Below are positions 16,152-25,377 of a stretch of DNA of 64,000 nucleotides, piece by piece (position 1 is the first letter of the stretch; each line of letters starts with the position of its first letter). Location of the stretch: NCBI GenBank assembly GCA_963696545.1, contig CAVOKQ010000012.1, forward strand, positions 613,104 through 677,103. The letters run 5' to 3'. The notes beneath the pieces were generated by a model. That model was not told the DNA's origin. It made no database searches and was given only the letters and a program-made list of their open reading frames with translations. The DNA is from RPQJ01 sp963696545 (GTDB lineage Bacteria > Pseudomonadota > Gammaproteobacteria > Steroidobacterales > Steroidobacteraceae). The translations under genes and the position numbers were made by a program.

Positions 16152-17195
16152 TTGACGCTTGGTCCGTTGATGGTAGACGTGGCGGGCACCGAACTCACGG
16201 CCGAGGATCGCCGCGTCCTGGCGCATCCGCTGGTGGGGGCGGTCATTCTCTTCACGCGCAATTTCTCGAGCGTTGCGCAGCTCGAGACGCTGGTGCGCGA
16301 GATCCGGGCCGTGCGCAGCCCGCCGCTGCTCGTCACCGTCGACCATGAAGGCGGCCGCGTGCAGCGTTTCCGCACGGGCTTTACCGAGTTGCCGCCGCAG
16401 CGAGCGATCGGCCGCGTCTACGACCTCGATGCCGAGGCCGGCCGGCGCCTGGCTTGGCAGTGCGGCTGGCTGCTGGCCGCGGAACTGCGTGCCGTCGGCA
16501 TCGACCTGAGTTTCGCGCCGTGCGTGGACCTCGACCACGGGGTGAGCGAGGTGATTGGTGACCGCGCCTACCATCGCAAGCCCGAGGTAGTCGCGACGCT
16601 GGCGGTGGCGTGCATGCAGGGCATGCGCACCGCGGGCATGGCGGCCACGGCCAAGCATTTCCCGGGGCACGGCGCCGTGGTCGCGGACTCGCACAAGTCG
16701 CTGCCGGTGGACCGGCGCCCGCTGGCCGAGCTGGGCGAAGAGTTGCTGCCCTACCAGCGCCTGGTCGCGAACGGGCTGACGTCGATCATGGTCGCGCACG
16801 TGCTGTTCCCCGAGGTCGATCCATCGCCGGCGGGCTTCTCGCGCCGCTGGATCCAGCAGGAACTGCGCTGGGGGCTGGGCTTCACCGGCGCCGTGTTCTC
16901 GGACGACCTCAGCATGGGCGGCGCCGCGTTTGCCGGTACCGTACCGGAGCGTGCTCGACGCGCGCTGGCGGCCGGTTGCGACATTCTCTCCGTGTGCAAT
17001 GATCGCGGGGCCGTGCTGGCTACGCTGGATGAGCTCGCCGGCGAGGCCGATCCGCTGAGCCAGATCCGGCTCGCCCGGCTGCACGGCCGGCCAATGCCGG
17101 AGTGGGGTGGGCTGGTGCAGACGGCCCGGTGGCATGAATGCCGCGGCGCCGTGGACCACTGCCGCGACGCGCCGCGGTTGCAGCTCGACGCCTAG
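16152..17195 (+). CDS. nagZ: beta-N-acetylhexosaminidase
   Basis: A 347-residue glycoside hydrolase family 3 enzyme for cytoplasmic peptidoglycan recycling; it removes GlcNAc from GlcNAc-anhydroMurNAc peptides. The substrate-binding motif KHFPGHGAVVADSHKSLP holds the flexible catalytic loop with the Asp/His pair, and FSDDLSMGGAA contains the nucleophile Asp. VDHEGGRVQRFR is also diagnostic. The start is TTG at 16152 with GGAG upstream; it gives the usual short N-terminus before GPLMVDVAG, and an ATG at 16170 is the alternative. About 100 bases without a gene precede it. Confidence 0.95.
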   Translation: MTLGPLMVDVAGTELTAEDRRVLAHPLVGAVILFTRNFSSVAQLETLVREIRAVRSPPLLVTVDHEGGRVQRFRTGFTELPPQRAIGRVYDLDAEAGRRLAWQCGWLLAAELRAVGIDLSFAPCVDLDHGVSEVIGDRAYHRKPEVVATLAVACMQGMRTAGMAATAKHFPGHGAVVADSHKSLPVDRRPLAELGEELLPYQRLVANGLTSIMVAHVLFPEVDPSPAGFSRRWIQQELRWGLGFTGAVFSDDLSMGGAAFAGTVPERARRALAAGCDILSVCNDRGAVLATLDELAGEADPLSQIRLARLHGRPMPEWGGLVQTARWHECRGAVDHCRDAPRLQLDA

Positions 17196-17203
17196 GGAGC
17201 CGC

Positions 17204-17209
17204 TACACT
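17204..17209 (+). promoter_or_regulatory. possible -10 box of a leaderless promoter for the GGDEF gene
   Basis: TACACT ends six bases before the ATG at 17216, and no ribosome-binding site fits in between, the arrangement of a leaderless message. No good -35 box is seen at 16-18 bases. Confidence 0.3.
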
Positions 17210-17215
17210 CGCGCC

Positions 17216-18070
17216 ATGAGCAAGTCCGATCCGCAACTGCTGGCCGAAGTACTGCACCACGCGCTCGACGGCATCGCCGTCGTCGAATCGTCCGGCGGTG
17301 GACCGGCCCGGCTGATCTACGTGAATGCCACGCTGGCAGCGCTGCTGCGGCGGCCGGACGAAGGACTGCTGGGTCGCTCGCTCGAGGAAATCGAGATCGA
17401 GGCGCCGGCGGATCCCAACGTGACCAGCGCCGGCGTCGGGCTGCACGTCAGGCTCAGGCGTATCGACGGTTCGCTGCTCGAGTGCGAGCGCTGGGCGGTG
17501 ATGCTTCCGGACGGACGCCTCGCGCTGTATTTCCGTCCGCTGAACCGGGGCGGCGCACTCGCCGCGGCTGTCGACCGCACGAGCGGGCTCAGTACGCCCG
17601 AGCACCTGCACGAAGTGCTGCGGCGCGACTGGTCGATCGGCCAGCGCGAAGGTCGGCCGCTGACGCTGATGCGGTTCGACGTCGATGGCTACCGTGACTA
17701 CCACGAAGTGTTCGGCCGGGTCGCCACCGAGATCATGCTGCGTCAACTCGGCCGCACACTCGGATCAGCGATGCGCCGGACCAGTGACGTGGTTGCTCGC
17801 TTCGGGGACGACGAGTTCGTCGCACTCAGCGTGGCGATGGAGCAGGCCGCAGCGTGCGCGCATGCCGAGGTCATTCTCGGCCGTGTCCGCGCGCTCGCCA
17901 TCCACCACCCCCGCTCACGTGCAGGACGCTTCCTGACGATGAGCGCCGGCGTCGTGAGCGTCGTGCCGCCGCGGGACCAGGGTTGCGAGGCGCTGCTCGA
18001 GGCTGCGCAGCGCGCGCTCTCGGCCGCAAAGCAGGCTGGGGGCAATCGCGTGGTCGGCGGGCAACTCTAG
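17216..18070 (+). CDS. PAS-GGDEF domain protein, variant GDDEF active site
   Basis: A 284-residue cytoplasmic protein without membrane segments. Residues 8-110 look like a PAS sensor (IAVVESSGGGPARLIYVN, then RRIDGSLLECERWAV). The GGDEF domain spans about 125-280 with MRFDVDGYRDYHEVFG and the signature loop ARFGDDEFVALSV. The signature reads GDDEF, so the second Gly is Asp, while the metal-binding Asp and catalytic Glu positions are kept. An inhibitory-site motif RTSD stands exactly five residues before the signature. It may be a weak or active diguanylate cyclase or a c-di-GMP-binding protein; the sequence alone cannot decide. Convergent with mfd. Confidence 0.85.
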   Translation: MSKSDPQLLAEVLHHALDGIAVVESSGGGPARLIYVNATLAALLRRPDEGLLGRSLEEIEIEAPADPNVTSAGVGLHVRLRRIDGSLLECERWAVMLPDGRLALYFRPLNRGGALAAAVDRTSGLSTPEHLHEVLRRDWSIGQREGRPLTLMRFDVDGYRDYHEVFGRVATEIMLRQLGRTLGSAMRRTSDVVARFGDDEFVALSVAMEQAAACAHAEVILGRVRALAIHHPRSRAGRFLTMSAGVVSVVPPRDQGCEALLEAAQRALSAAKQAGGNRVVGGQL

Positions 18071-18084
18071 GCGCTGTCGGCAAA

Positions 18085-21000
18085 CTACGCCGCGCCGGGT
18101 TTCGGCGCGCACTTCGCCAGCGCATCCACCTGGGCCTGCGCAGCTGCGAATCGTTCTTCAGACTCACGGAACGGGCCCGCGAAGCGTACCTTGTTCGGCC
18201 CGTCGAACCGCAGCGCGCGATTGCTTTTCTGCACCAGCAGGATCAGCGCGCCGGGATCGACCGGCGTCCCCTCGCCGAAGGTCACCGAGCCGCCGGTCGG
18301 TCCAACGTCGAGCCGCTCGATGCCGAGCCGCGCCGCGCCGACTCTGAGGCGTGAAATCCGGAACAGGTTCTTCGCGGGCTCGGGCAGCATCCCGAAGCGA
18401 TCGACCGTTTCCGACTGCAGGTCGTCGAGCTCGACTTCGGACTCGACGCCCGAGATCCGCTTGTACAGCACCAGCCGGGCGTGCACGTCGGGCAGGAACG
18501 CCTCCGGCAGCAGCGACGGCACGTGCAGGTCGATCTCCGGCCCATGGTGCAGAGGCTTCTCCAGCTCGGGGACCTTGCCGGCGCGCAGTGCCGCGACGGC
18601 GCGCTCCAGCAGCTCCATGTAGAGCGCGAAGCCGATCTCGTGGATCTGCCCGCTCTGGTCCTCGCCGAGCAGGTCGCCGGCGCCGCGGATCTCGAGGTCG
18701 TGCGTCGCGAGCACGAAGCCGGCGCCGAGGTCCTCGAGCGACTCGATGGCCTCGAGCCGCTTGGCGCGCATCCGACGTCATCGCGTTCTTCGGCGGCGTG
18801 AGCAGGTAGGCGTAGGCCTGGTGATGCGAGCGGCCGACGCGGCCGCGCAGCTGGTGCAGCTGCGCGAGGCCGAAGCGGTCGGCGCGGTCGATGATGATCG
18901 TGTTCGCGGTCGGGAACGTCGATGCCGCTCTCGATGATCGTCGTGCAGAGCAGCAGGTTGGCGCGCTTGTGGTAGAAGTCGAGCATCACCTGCTCGAGGT
19001 CGCGCTCGCGCATCTGGCCGTGGCCGATCGCGATCCGCGCCTCCGGAACGAGCTCCGCGAGCGCGCGGCCGGTGTTCTCGATCGTGTCGACCGAGTTGTG
19101 CACGAAGAAGACCTGGCCGCCGCGCCGCAGTTCGCGCAGGCAGGCCTCGCGGATGACGGGTCGTCCACTCGGACACGAAGGTCTTGATCGACAGGCGACC
19201 GGCGGGCGGCGTCGAGATCAGCGACAGGTCGCGCAGGCCGCCGAGCGCCATGTTGCAGCGTGCGCGGGATCGGCGTCGCCGTGAGCGTGAGGACGTCGAC
19301 TTCGGCGCGCAGCGCCTTCAGCCGCTCCTTGTCGCGCACGCCGAAGCGGTGCTCCTCGTCGATGATCAGCAGCCCGAGGTCCTTGAAGCGCACGTCGGGC
19401 TGCAGCAGCCGGTGCGTGCCGACGACGATGTCGACGCTTGCCTTCCGCGAGTCCCGCGACCGTCGGCCTTGCGCTCTGCGCGTCGGCGCGGAAGCGCGAC
19501 AGCAGCTCGACGCGGACCGGCCAGTCGGCGAAGCGGTCGGCGAAGGTCTGGTAGTGCTGCTGGGCGAGCAGCGTCGTCGGCACGAGCACCGCGACCTGCT
19601 TGCCGCCCTGCACGGCGACGAACGCGGCGCGCAGCGCGACCTCGGTCTTGCCGAAGCCGACGTCGCCGCACACCAGGCGGTCCATCGGCTTCGGCGAGCG
19701 CAGGTCCGCGACGACCTGCGCGATCGCGGCGGCCTGGTCGGCGGTTTCCTCGAACGGGAAGCCGGCGGCGAAGGTCTGCAGCTGCGCATCGTCGACGGTC
19801 GAAGGCGTGGCCCTCGCGCGCGGCGCGGCGCGAGTAGACGTCGAGCAGTTCGGCGGCGGCATCGCGGATCCGGCGCGGCCGCGCGGCTGCGGGCCTTGGA
19901 CCACTGGTCGCCGCCGAGCTTGTGCAGCGGCGCGGACTCGGGCGCTGCGCCGGTGTAGCGGCTGATCCGTTCGCAGCGACTGCACCGGGACGTACAGCTT
20001 GTCGCCGTCGGCATATTCGAGCACCAGGAACTCGGCCGGCAAGCCGCCGGCGTCCATGGTCGTGAGACCGAGGTAGCGGCCGACGCCGTAGTCCTCGTGC
20101 ACCACGGGCGCGCCGGGGCGCAGGTCGGCGAGCTGCTGGATGATGCGCGCGGGATCGCGATCGGAGCGCCGCCGGCGCCGCTCCTGCCGCACGCGTTCGC
20201 CGAACAGCTGCTCATCCGCGTAAATCGTGAGCGTCGGGTCGGACAGCGCGACGCCCGAGGACAGCGGCGCGACCGTGATCGCGAGCGGCATGTCGCCCGC
20301 GAGGAACTCGCCCCAGCCTGCGACGACACGGGCGCTCACGCCCCGTGGCCGCAACAGTTCCAGCAGCAGCTCGCGGCGACCAGGCGATCGGCTGCCAGCA
20401 GCACGCGGCCTGCGTGCGACCCCAGGTTCGCGGCGAATGCGCGCGAGCGACTCGTCGCGGCGCTGGTCGAGCCGGAGGGGGCTCGCTTCGGTGCTGTGCG
20501 CGTCGACTACGATCGCTGCATCACCTGCGTCGATGCCGGACGCACCGCCGAGCAGCAGTGTCGGAAAGCGTGCGGCAGACGCGAGCCACTCGTCCGGCGC
20601 CAGGAAGACCTCACCCGGGTCGAGCACCGGATGCTCGATGTCGTAGCGTCGCTCCTCGAAACGTTCCTGGATCGACGTCCACGCCGCAGCGAGCGTGTGC
20701 TCGTGGCCCGCCGCGAGTGCAACCACGGCACCCGCGGGAAGGTAGTCGAACAGACTCGCCGTGGCCTCGAAGAACAGCGGCAGGTAGTACTCGACGCCGG
20801 CGGGCGCGAGGCCGTCGCCCACGTCGCGATACAATGGCATGCGCGTCAGGTCACCCTCGAAGCGCGTGCGGAACCGGCGCCGGAAGTCGCGAATCGAGTC
20901 CGCGCCGAGCGAGAACTCGCGGGCCGGCAGCAGTTCGAGCTTGTCGTGGCGCTCGCCGGACCGTTGCGTCTCCGCGTCGAAGCCGCGAATGCTATCCACC

Positions 21001-21564
21001 TGCCGGTCGAACAGGTCGATCCGAGCGGCGTCTCGCTGCCCATCGGGAAGATGTCGAACAGCGAGCCACGGATCGCAAACTCGCCGGGTTCGCCGACCTG
21101 CGGCACACTGGCGTATCCAGCCGCGGTGAGTCGCAGGCGGAAACTCTCGAGATCGAGTTCTTCTCCGACGCGGATGGCGAGCGCATGCCCGTCGATGAAC
21201 GTCCGCGGGCGGCAGGCGCTGCAGCGCCGTCGGCAGGTCGGTGACGACGAGGCCGCGCTGCAGCGAGGGCAGGCGGGCAAGGGCGCGGAGCCGCTGCGAG
21301 ATGATGTCCGGGTGCGGAGAGAACTGGTCGTAAGGCAGCGTCTCGTAACCGGGGAAAGGCAGTACCGGCAGGTCGGCTGGCGCGAAGAACCGTAGTTCTT
21401 CCTCGAGGCGGGCAGCGTCGGCCGCGTCCCGTGCGACCAGCAGCAGCGGGGCCCGGGCGGCTCGCGGCGGCGCGCGCGACGAAGAGTGCGGTCGCCGCCC
21501 CGGAGAGGCCTGCCCAGCGCACGATCAGCCTCTGGTTGTCGGGCAGAATCAGATCAGAAGGCAT
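18085..21564 (-). CDS. mfd: transcription-repair coupling factor Mfd (many frameshifts as written)
   Basis: ATP-dependent DNA translocase that removes RNA polymerase stalled at lesions and recruits UvrA. The whole length, 3,480 bases or about 1,160 codons, equals a normal Mfd. All regions are visible in order but in alternating frames: the N-terminal UvrB-like domain (from MPSDLILPDNQRL), the polymerase-interaction domain (VVHEDYGVGRYLGL), the translocase motifs CGDVGFGKTEVALR and DEEHRFGV, SGIDVP of motif V, and the C-terminal domain from RAKRLEAIESLEDLGAG to the stop. At least ten breaks occur, near 21,465, 21,210, 21,000, 20,380, 19,970, 19,800-19,890, 19,445, 19,260, 19,160, 18,915 and 18,780. 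Those checked are one-base insertions or deletions. I read it as a real gene with poor consensus, although genuine decay cannot be excluded from this window alone. Confidence 0.88.
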
Positions 21565-21584
21565 TTAAAAACAATAGATTACAG

Positions 21585-21602
21585 ACGAATCGTGAGATTC
21601 GT
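21585..21602. repeat. short perfect inverted repeat upstream of mfd
   Basis: Arms ACGAATC and GATTCGT (seven bases each) flank a GTGA spacer, in an AT-rich patch 21 bases upstream of the mfd start codon. It could be an operator-like site or a leader hairpin; no regulator is evident. Confidence 0.35.
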
Positions 21603-21689
21603 TCTAGTTGCATGGACGTGCCCGGCCGCGCCGCCGGGGCCGCAGAGATTAGCAGACCGCCGAGTGCCCGGGGTCTGAGTGGCGAGCCG

Positions 21690-21982
21690 TCAGCCCTTCG
21701 GCGGGGCGGCGGCGGACGCCACGGCGTGGATCACGACGTTGTGCTCGAAATAGACGACGAACGACGGATAGACCCAACGCGTGATCGGCGGCTGGCCCAC
21801 TGCGGCGATCCGTTCCGACGGAGCGCCGCACTGCCGCTCGACTTCCACCATGGTCAGGCCTCGCGTCGGGATCGCCGGCGCGACTGACAGGGGATGCGGT
21901 CATCTGCAGGTTCTGCGCGTGGCCGGGCCCGGGCGATGCCGACCAGAGCTATTGTGATCGCTGCCAGCAAAATCCTGCGCAT
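21690..21982 (-). CDS. small exported protein (frameshifted as written)
   Basis: Reading from ATG 21982, the first residues form a signal peptide (MRRILLAAITIALVGIARA). After one or two frame changes between about 21,870 and 21,930 the protein continues as PTRGLTMVEVERQCGAPSER, then a segment reading PPITRWVYPSFVVYFEHN, and ends in PPKG at 21690. About 95 residues in total. The pattern of TRGLTM followed by E/Q..GAP, then R-W-x-Y and a Y-F-E strand is familiar from small periplasmic proteins of gammaproteobacteria that resemble half of a BamE/SmpA-type fold, but I cannot name the family. It lies between mfd and lolC, on the mfd strand. Confidence 0.6.
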
Positions 21983-22153
21983 GAGTTCCGCCTCGGCGGG
22001 AGTGTCCGGTGGAATATAGCACCGGCCCGCGGCGGCCGTGCGTGACCGGCTACCGCATTTTGGGGCCGCCCTTGCCAGCGGGCTCGCGTTGCCTGTGCGT
22101 GCAAAACGGGGTGGTGGCGGGTAGCCTTGCGCCCTCTTTTGCCTGGGCCGAGC

Positions 22154-23405
22154 ATGTTCCACCCCCTGCCAGTCTTCGTCGGGCTGCGTTACGTCCGGAC
22201 CCGGCGCCGGGGGTTCTTCGTGTCGTTCATCTCGTGGGTCTCGATGCTGGGCGTCTGCCTCGGCGTGGCGGCCCTGATCACGATCATCTCCGTGATGAAC
22301 GGGTTTGAGGGAGAGTTGCGCAACCGGCTCGTCGCGCTCACCGCGCACGCCACCGTGACCGCGCCGCAGAGCCTGATGGGTGACTGGCAGGTCGCAGTGA
22401 AGCGCGCCCTGGCCACGCCGGGCACGCAGGGTGCGGCGCCGTTCGTGGACGTGCAGGCGATGGTCGGCCGCTCCGGCTACCTGCAACCTGCGGTGCTGCA
22501 CGGCATCGACCCCGCGGTCGAACCCAGCGTGTCGACGGTCGCCGATCACCTGCTGGAAGGCAAGCTGGCCGACCTCACGCCTGGGTCCCGTCGTGCTGAT
22601 CGTCGGTCGTGCGCTGGCGTGGCAACTCGGCGCGCAGGTGGGCGACGAGATTACCGTGATGGTGCCCGGGCGCGACCTGCTCACGGGCGCGGGCGGCCGG
22701 CACTGCAGAGATTCACGGTCGCGGGCGTGTTCGAGGTCGGGCTGCAGGACCACGACGCGGTGTACGTGCTGGTGTCGCTTGCAGATGCCGCCGAGCTCGC
22801 CGGCGAGGGCACGGCACCCGCGGGGCTGCGGCTGCGATTCGACGACGTGATGACGGCGCCCGGCACGCTCGGCCGACGTGGCCGCCGCGCTCGGCTCCGG
22901 CTTCGAGGTGCGCGACTGGACCAAGGAGCACGCGGCGTACTTCCGCGCGATCCGCATCGAGAAGACGATGATGAGCCTGATCCTGATGCTCATCGTCGCC
23001 GTGGCCGCGTTCAACATCGTGGCCGCGCTCGTGATGGTGGTGAACGAGAAGCGCTCGGACATCGCGATCCTGCGCACGCTCGGGCTCGCGCCGCGCGGCA
23101 TCGTCGGCGTGTTCCTGACGCAGGGACTCGTGATCGGCGCGATCGGTACGCTGGTCGGTACGCTGCTCGGGGTCGCTGGTTGCCTGAACGTGGGCACCAT
23201 CGTGCCCGTGCTGGAGCAGCTGCTTCGGCTTCCACGTGATGGATCCGACCGTCTACTACATCACCGCATCCCGTCCGAAGCTGCGTCCGGGCCAGATCGG
23301 GCGCCATCGCCGGCATCGCGTTCGCTGCTGACGGTGCTGGCGACGATCTACCCGGCGCTGCGCGGCGCCGCGACCGAGCCCGCCGAGGCGTTGCGGTACG
23401 AGTGA
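22154..23405 (+). CDS. lolC: lipoprotein-releasing permease LolC/LolE, first copy (frameshifted as written)
   Basis: Inner-membrane subunit of the LolCDE transporter that extracts lipoproteins for LolA. The N-terminus has the conserved LRYVRTRRRGFFVSFISW and a first membrane helix leading into ISVMNGFEGELRNR; the large periplasmic domain follows; the C-terminal FtsX-type domain has EKTMMSLILMLIVAVAAFNI and SDIAILRTLGLAPRG. Frame breaks occur near 22,592 (one extra G in a GGG run), 22,705, 22,871, 23,222 and 23,300-23,325. Corrected length is about 415 residues, normal for the family. The stop overlaps the start of the second permease. LolCDE is usually essential, so sequencing error is the simplest explanation. 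Confidence 0.9.
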
Positions 23406-24667
23406 TGGCGCGGCGACGCACCCTTCGAGCTCGGATCGGCCGGCGCTACCTGCGCTCGACGGGCAACCGCTTCCTGTCGTTCATCTCGGTGATGTCCATG
23501 CTCGGCGTGGCGATCGGCGTCGCGGTGCTGATCGTCGTGCTGTCGGTGATGAACGGTTTCGAAAACGAGCTGCAGCGAGCCGCATCCTGAGCGTGACTTC
23601 GCACGCGACGCTGACCGCGTTCGGTGCCGGCGTGGCGGATTGGCAGGCGCTGCGCGACCAGGCGCTGAAAGACCCGGGTGTCACGGCTGTCGCGCCATTC
23701 GTCGAGGGCGAGGCGCTGCTGATCGCGGATCGCCCGAACGGCGGTTCGGCGCCGGCGAGCGTGCGCGGCATCGACCCCGGCCTTGAAGGAACGGTATCGG
23801 CGATCGCGGGTCGGCTGCGCAGCGGCAGCCTCGACGCACTCGCGCCGGCGAGCTTCGGGGTGCTGCTGGGTTCCGAGCTCGCGGCTCGGCTCGGCGTGCA
23901 GATGGGCGACAGCGTCGTGATGGCCGTGGCGCAGGGCACGGTTACGCCGGCCGGGGTCGTGCCGCGGATGCGTCGCTTCACCGTGTCTGGCGTCTTCTAC
24001 TCGGGGATGTACGAGATCGACAATGCGCTTGCACTCGTGAACCTGTCGGATGCGCAACGCCTGTTCCGGCTCGGCTCGAACGTGAGCGGGCTCAGGCTCG
24101 AGGTGGAAGACCCGTTCGACGCGCCACGGGTGTCACGGGAAGTGGCGACGGCGCTCGGGGGCGGGCTCTTCGTCGAGGACTGGAGCCGGCGCCAGGCGAA
24201 TTTCTTCCGCTCGATCGAGCTCACCAAGCGCGATGATGTTCTTCATCCTGCTGCTGGTCGTGGCGGTCGCCGCGTTCAACATCGTCTCGACGCTGGTGAT
24301 GGCGGTGAAGGACAAGCAGCCTGACATCGCGATCCTGCGCACGCTCGGCGCACGACCGTCGAGCATACTGGCGATGTTCGCGACCCAGGGCACGGTCATC
24401 GGGCTGCTCGGTACGATCGGCGGCGTGCTGCTCGGCGTGCTGCTGTCGCTGAACCTCGAATCGCTGGTGCACGGGCTCGAGCGCGTGGCCGGCACCAAGT
24501 TCCTCGACGCGAGTGTGTACCTGATGAGCGACCTGCCGGCGCGCGTCGAGCCCGGCGACGTGCTCACGATTGCGGCGACCGCGTTCACCCTGTGCTGCCT
24601 GTCTACCCTGTATCCCGCCTGGCGCGCGGCGCGCACCAATCCGGCGAGGGCCCTGCGACATGACTGA
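23405..24667 (+). CDS. lolE: lipoprotein-releasing permease LolC/LolE, second copy (frameshifted as written)
   Basis: Paralogue of the preceding gene and its likely heteromeric partner in LolCDE. The N-terminus RYLRSTGNRFLSFISVMSML and the helix plus LSVMNGFENELQ match the family; the C-terminal domain has MMFFILLLVVAVAAFNIVST and PDIAILRTLGARPSS. Two one-base breaks, near 23,576 and 24,230, interrupt an otherwise continuous protein of about 420 residues. ATG at 23405 overlaps the lolC stop. LolC and LolE were assigned by order only; they cannot be told apart confidently here. Confidence 0.9.
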
Positions 24668-25344
24668 CACGACGATCCTGAGCTGCGAGCAACGTGTGCA
24701 AGCACTTCGAGGAAGCCGGCCAGCGGCTCGACGTGCTCACGGGCGTCGACATGGTCGTCAATCGCGGCGAGACGCTCGCGATCGTGGGAGCGTCGGGTTC
24801 CGGCAAGACTACGCTGTTGCAGATTCTGGGCGGCCTCGACCTGCCGTCGAGCGGCACGGTGCGTATCACCGGGCAGTCGCTGGCCGAGCTGTCCGATGCG
24901 GCGCGCGGTACGCTGCGCAATCGGGCGCTCGGCTTCGTCTACCAGTTCCATCACCTGCTGCCGGAGTTCACGGCGCTGGAAAACGTCGCGATGCCGCTGC
25001 TCGTACGGCGTACGAAGGCGGCCGAAGCCGAGGGCGAAGCGCGGCACCTGCTCGAGCGCGTCGGCCTCGGGGGACGGCTCGCTCACCGTCCGGCGCAGCT
25101 TTCGGGCGGCGAGCGTCAGCGCGCTGCGGTAGCGCGCGCATTGGTGACGCGGCCGGCGCTGGTCCTTGCGGACGAGCCAACGGGCAACCTTGACGGTGTG
25201 AACGCGCGCGGCGTGCTGGACCTGATGCTGGAGCTGAATCGCGAGCTCGGTACCAGTCTCGTGATCGTCACGCACGCGCAGGAAATTGCCTCGCGCATGC
25301 AGCGTGTGCTCACGTTGCGCGACGGGCGCCTCGTCCCGACCTGA
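24660..25344 (+). CDS. lolD: lipoprotein-releasing ABC transporter ATPase LolD (one frameshift near the start)
   Basis: ATPase that powers LolCE. Walker A is GASGSGKTT, the Q-loop is in FVYQFHHLLPEFTALENV, the signature is LSGGERQRAAVARAL, Walker B is LVLADEPTGNLD and the H-loop is VIVTHAQE. YQFHHLLPEFTALENVAMP is typical of LolD. The start ATG at 24660 overlaps lolE by eight bases; about ten codons later (near 24,690) one extra C shifts the frame, after which ENVCKHFEEAGQRLDVL continues normally. Corrected length is about 228 residues. Confidence 0.93.
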
Positions 25345-25377
25345 ATCTGCACGAATCCGCCTGATTCGCGAGAGGCG

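Noticed and set aside
18085..21564. mfd as a decayed pseudogene
   Set aside because: Neighbouring essential genes carry the same kind of indels, and all Mfd motifs are preserved between the breaks, so poor consensus is the simpler reading; not fully excluded.
21649..21903. An 84-codon minus-strand open frame starting MTASPVSRAG
   Set aside because: It is a neighbouring frame of the small exported protein; at most a few codons around 21,890-21,930 may belong to the real product.
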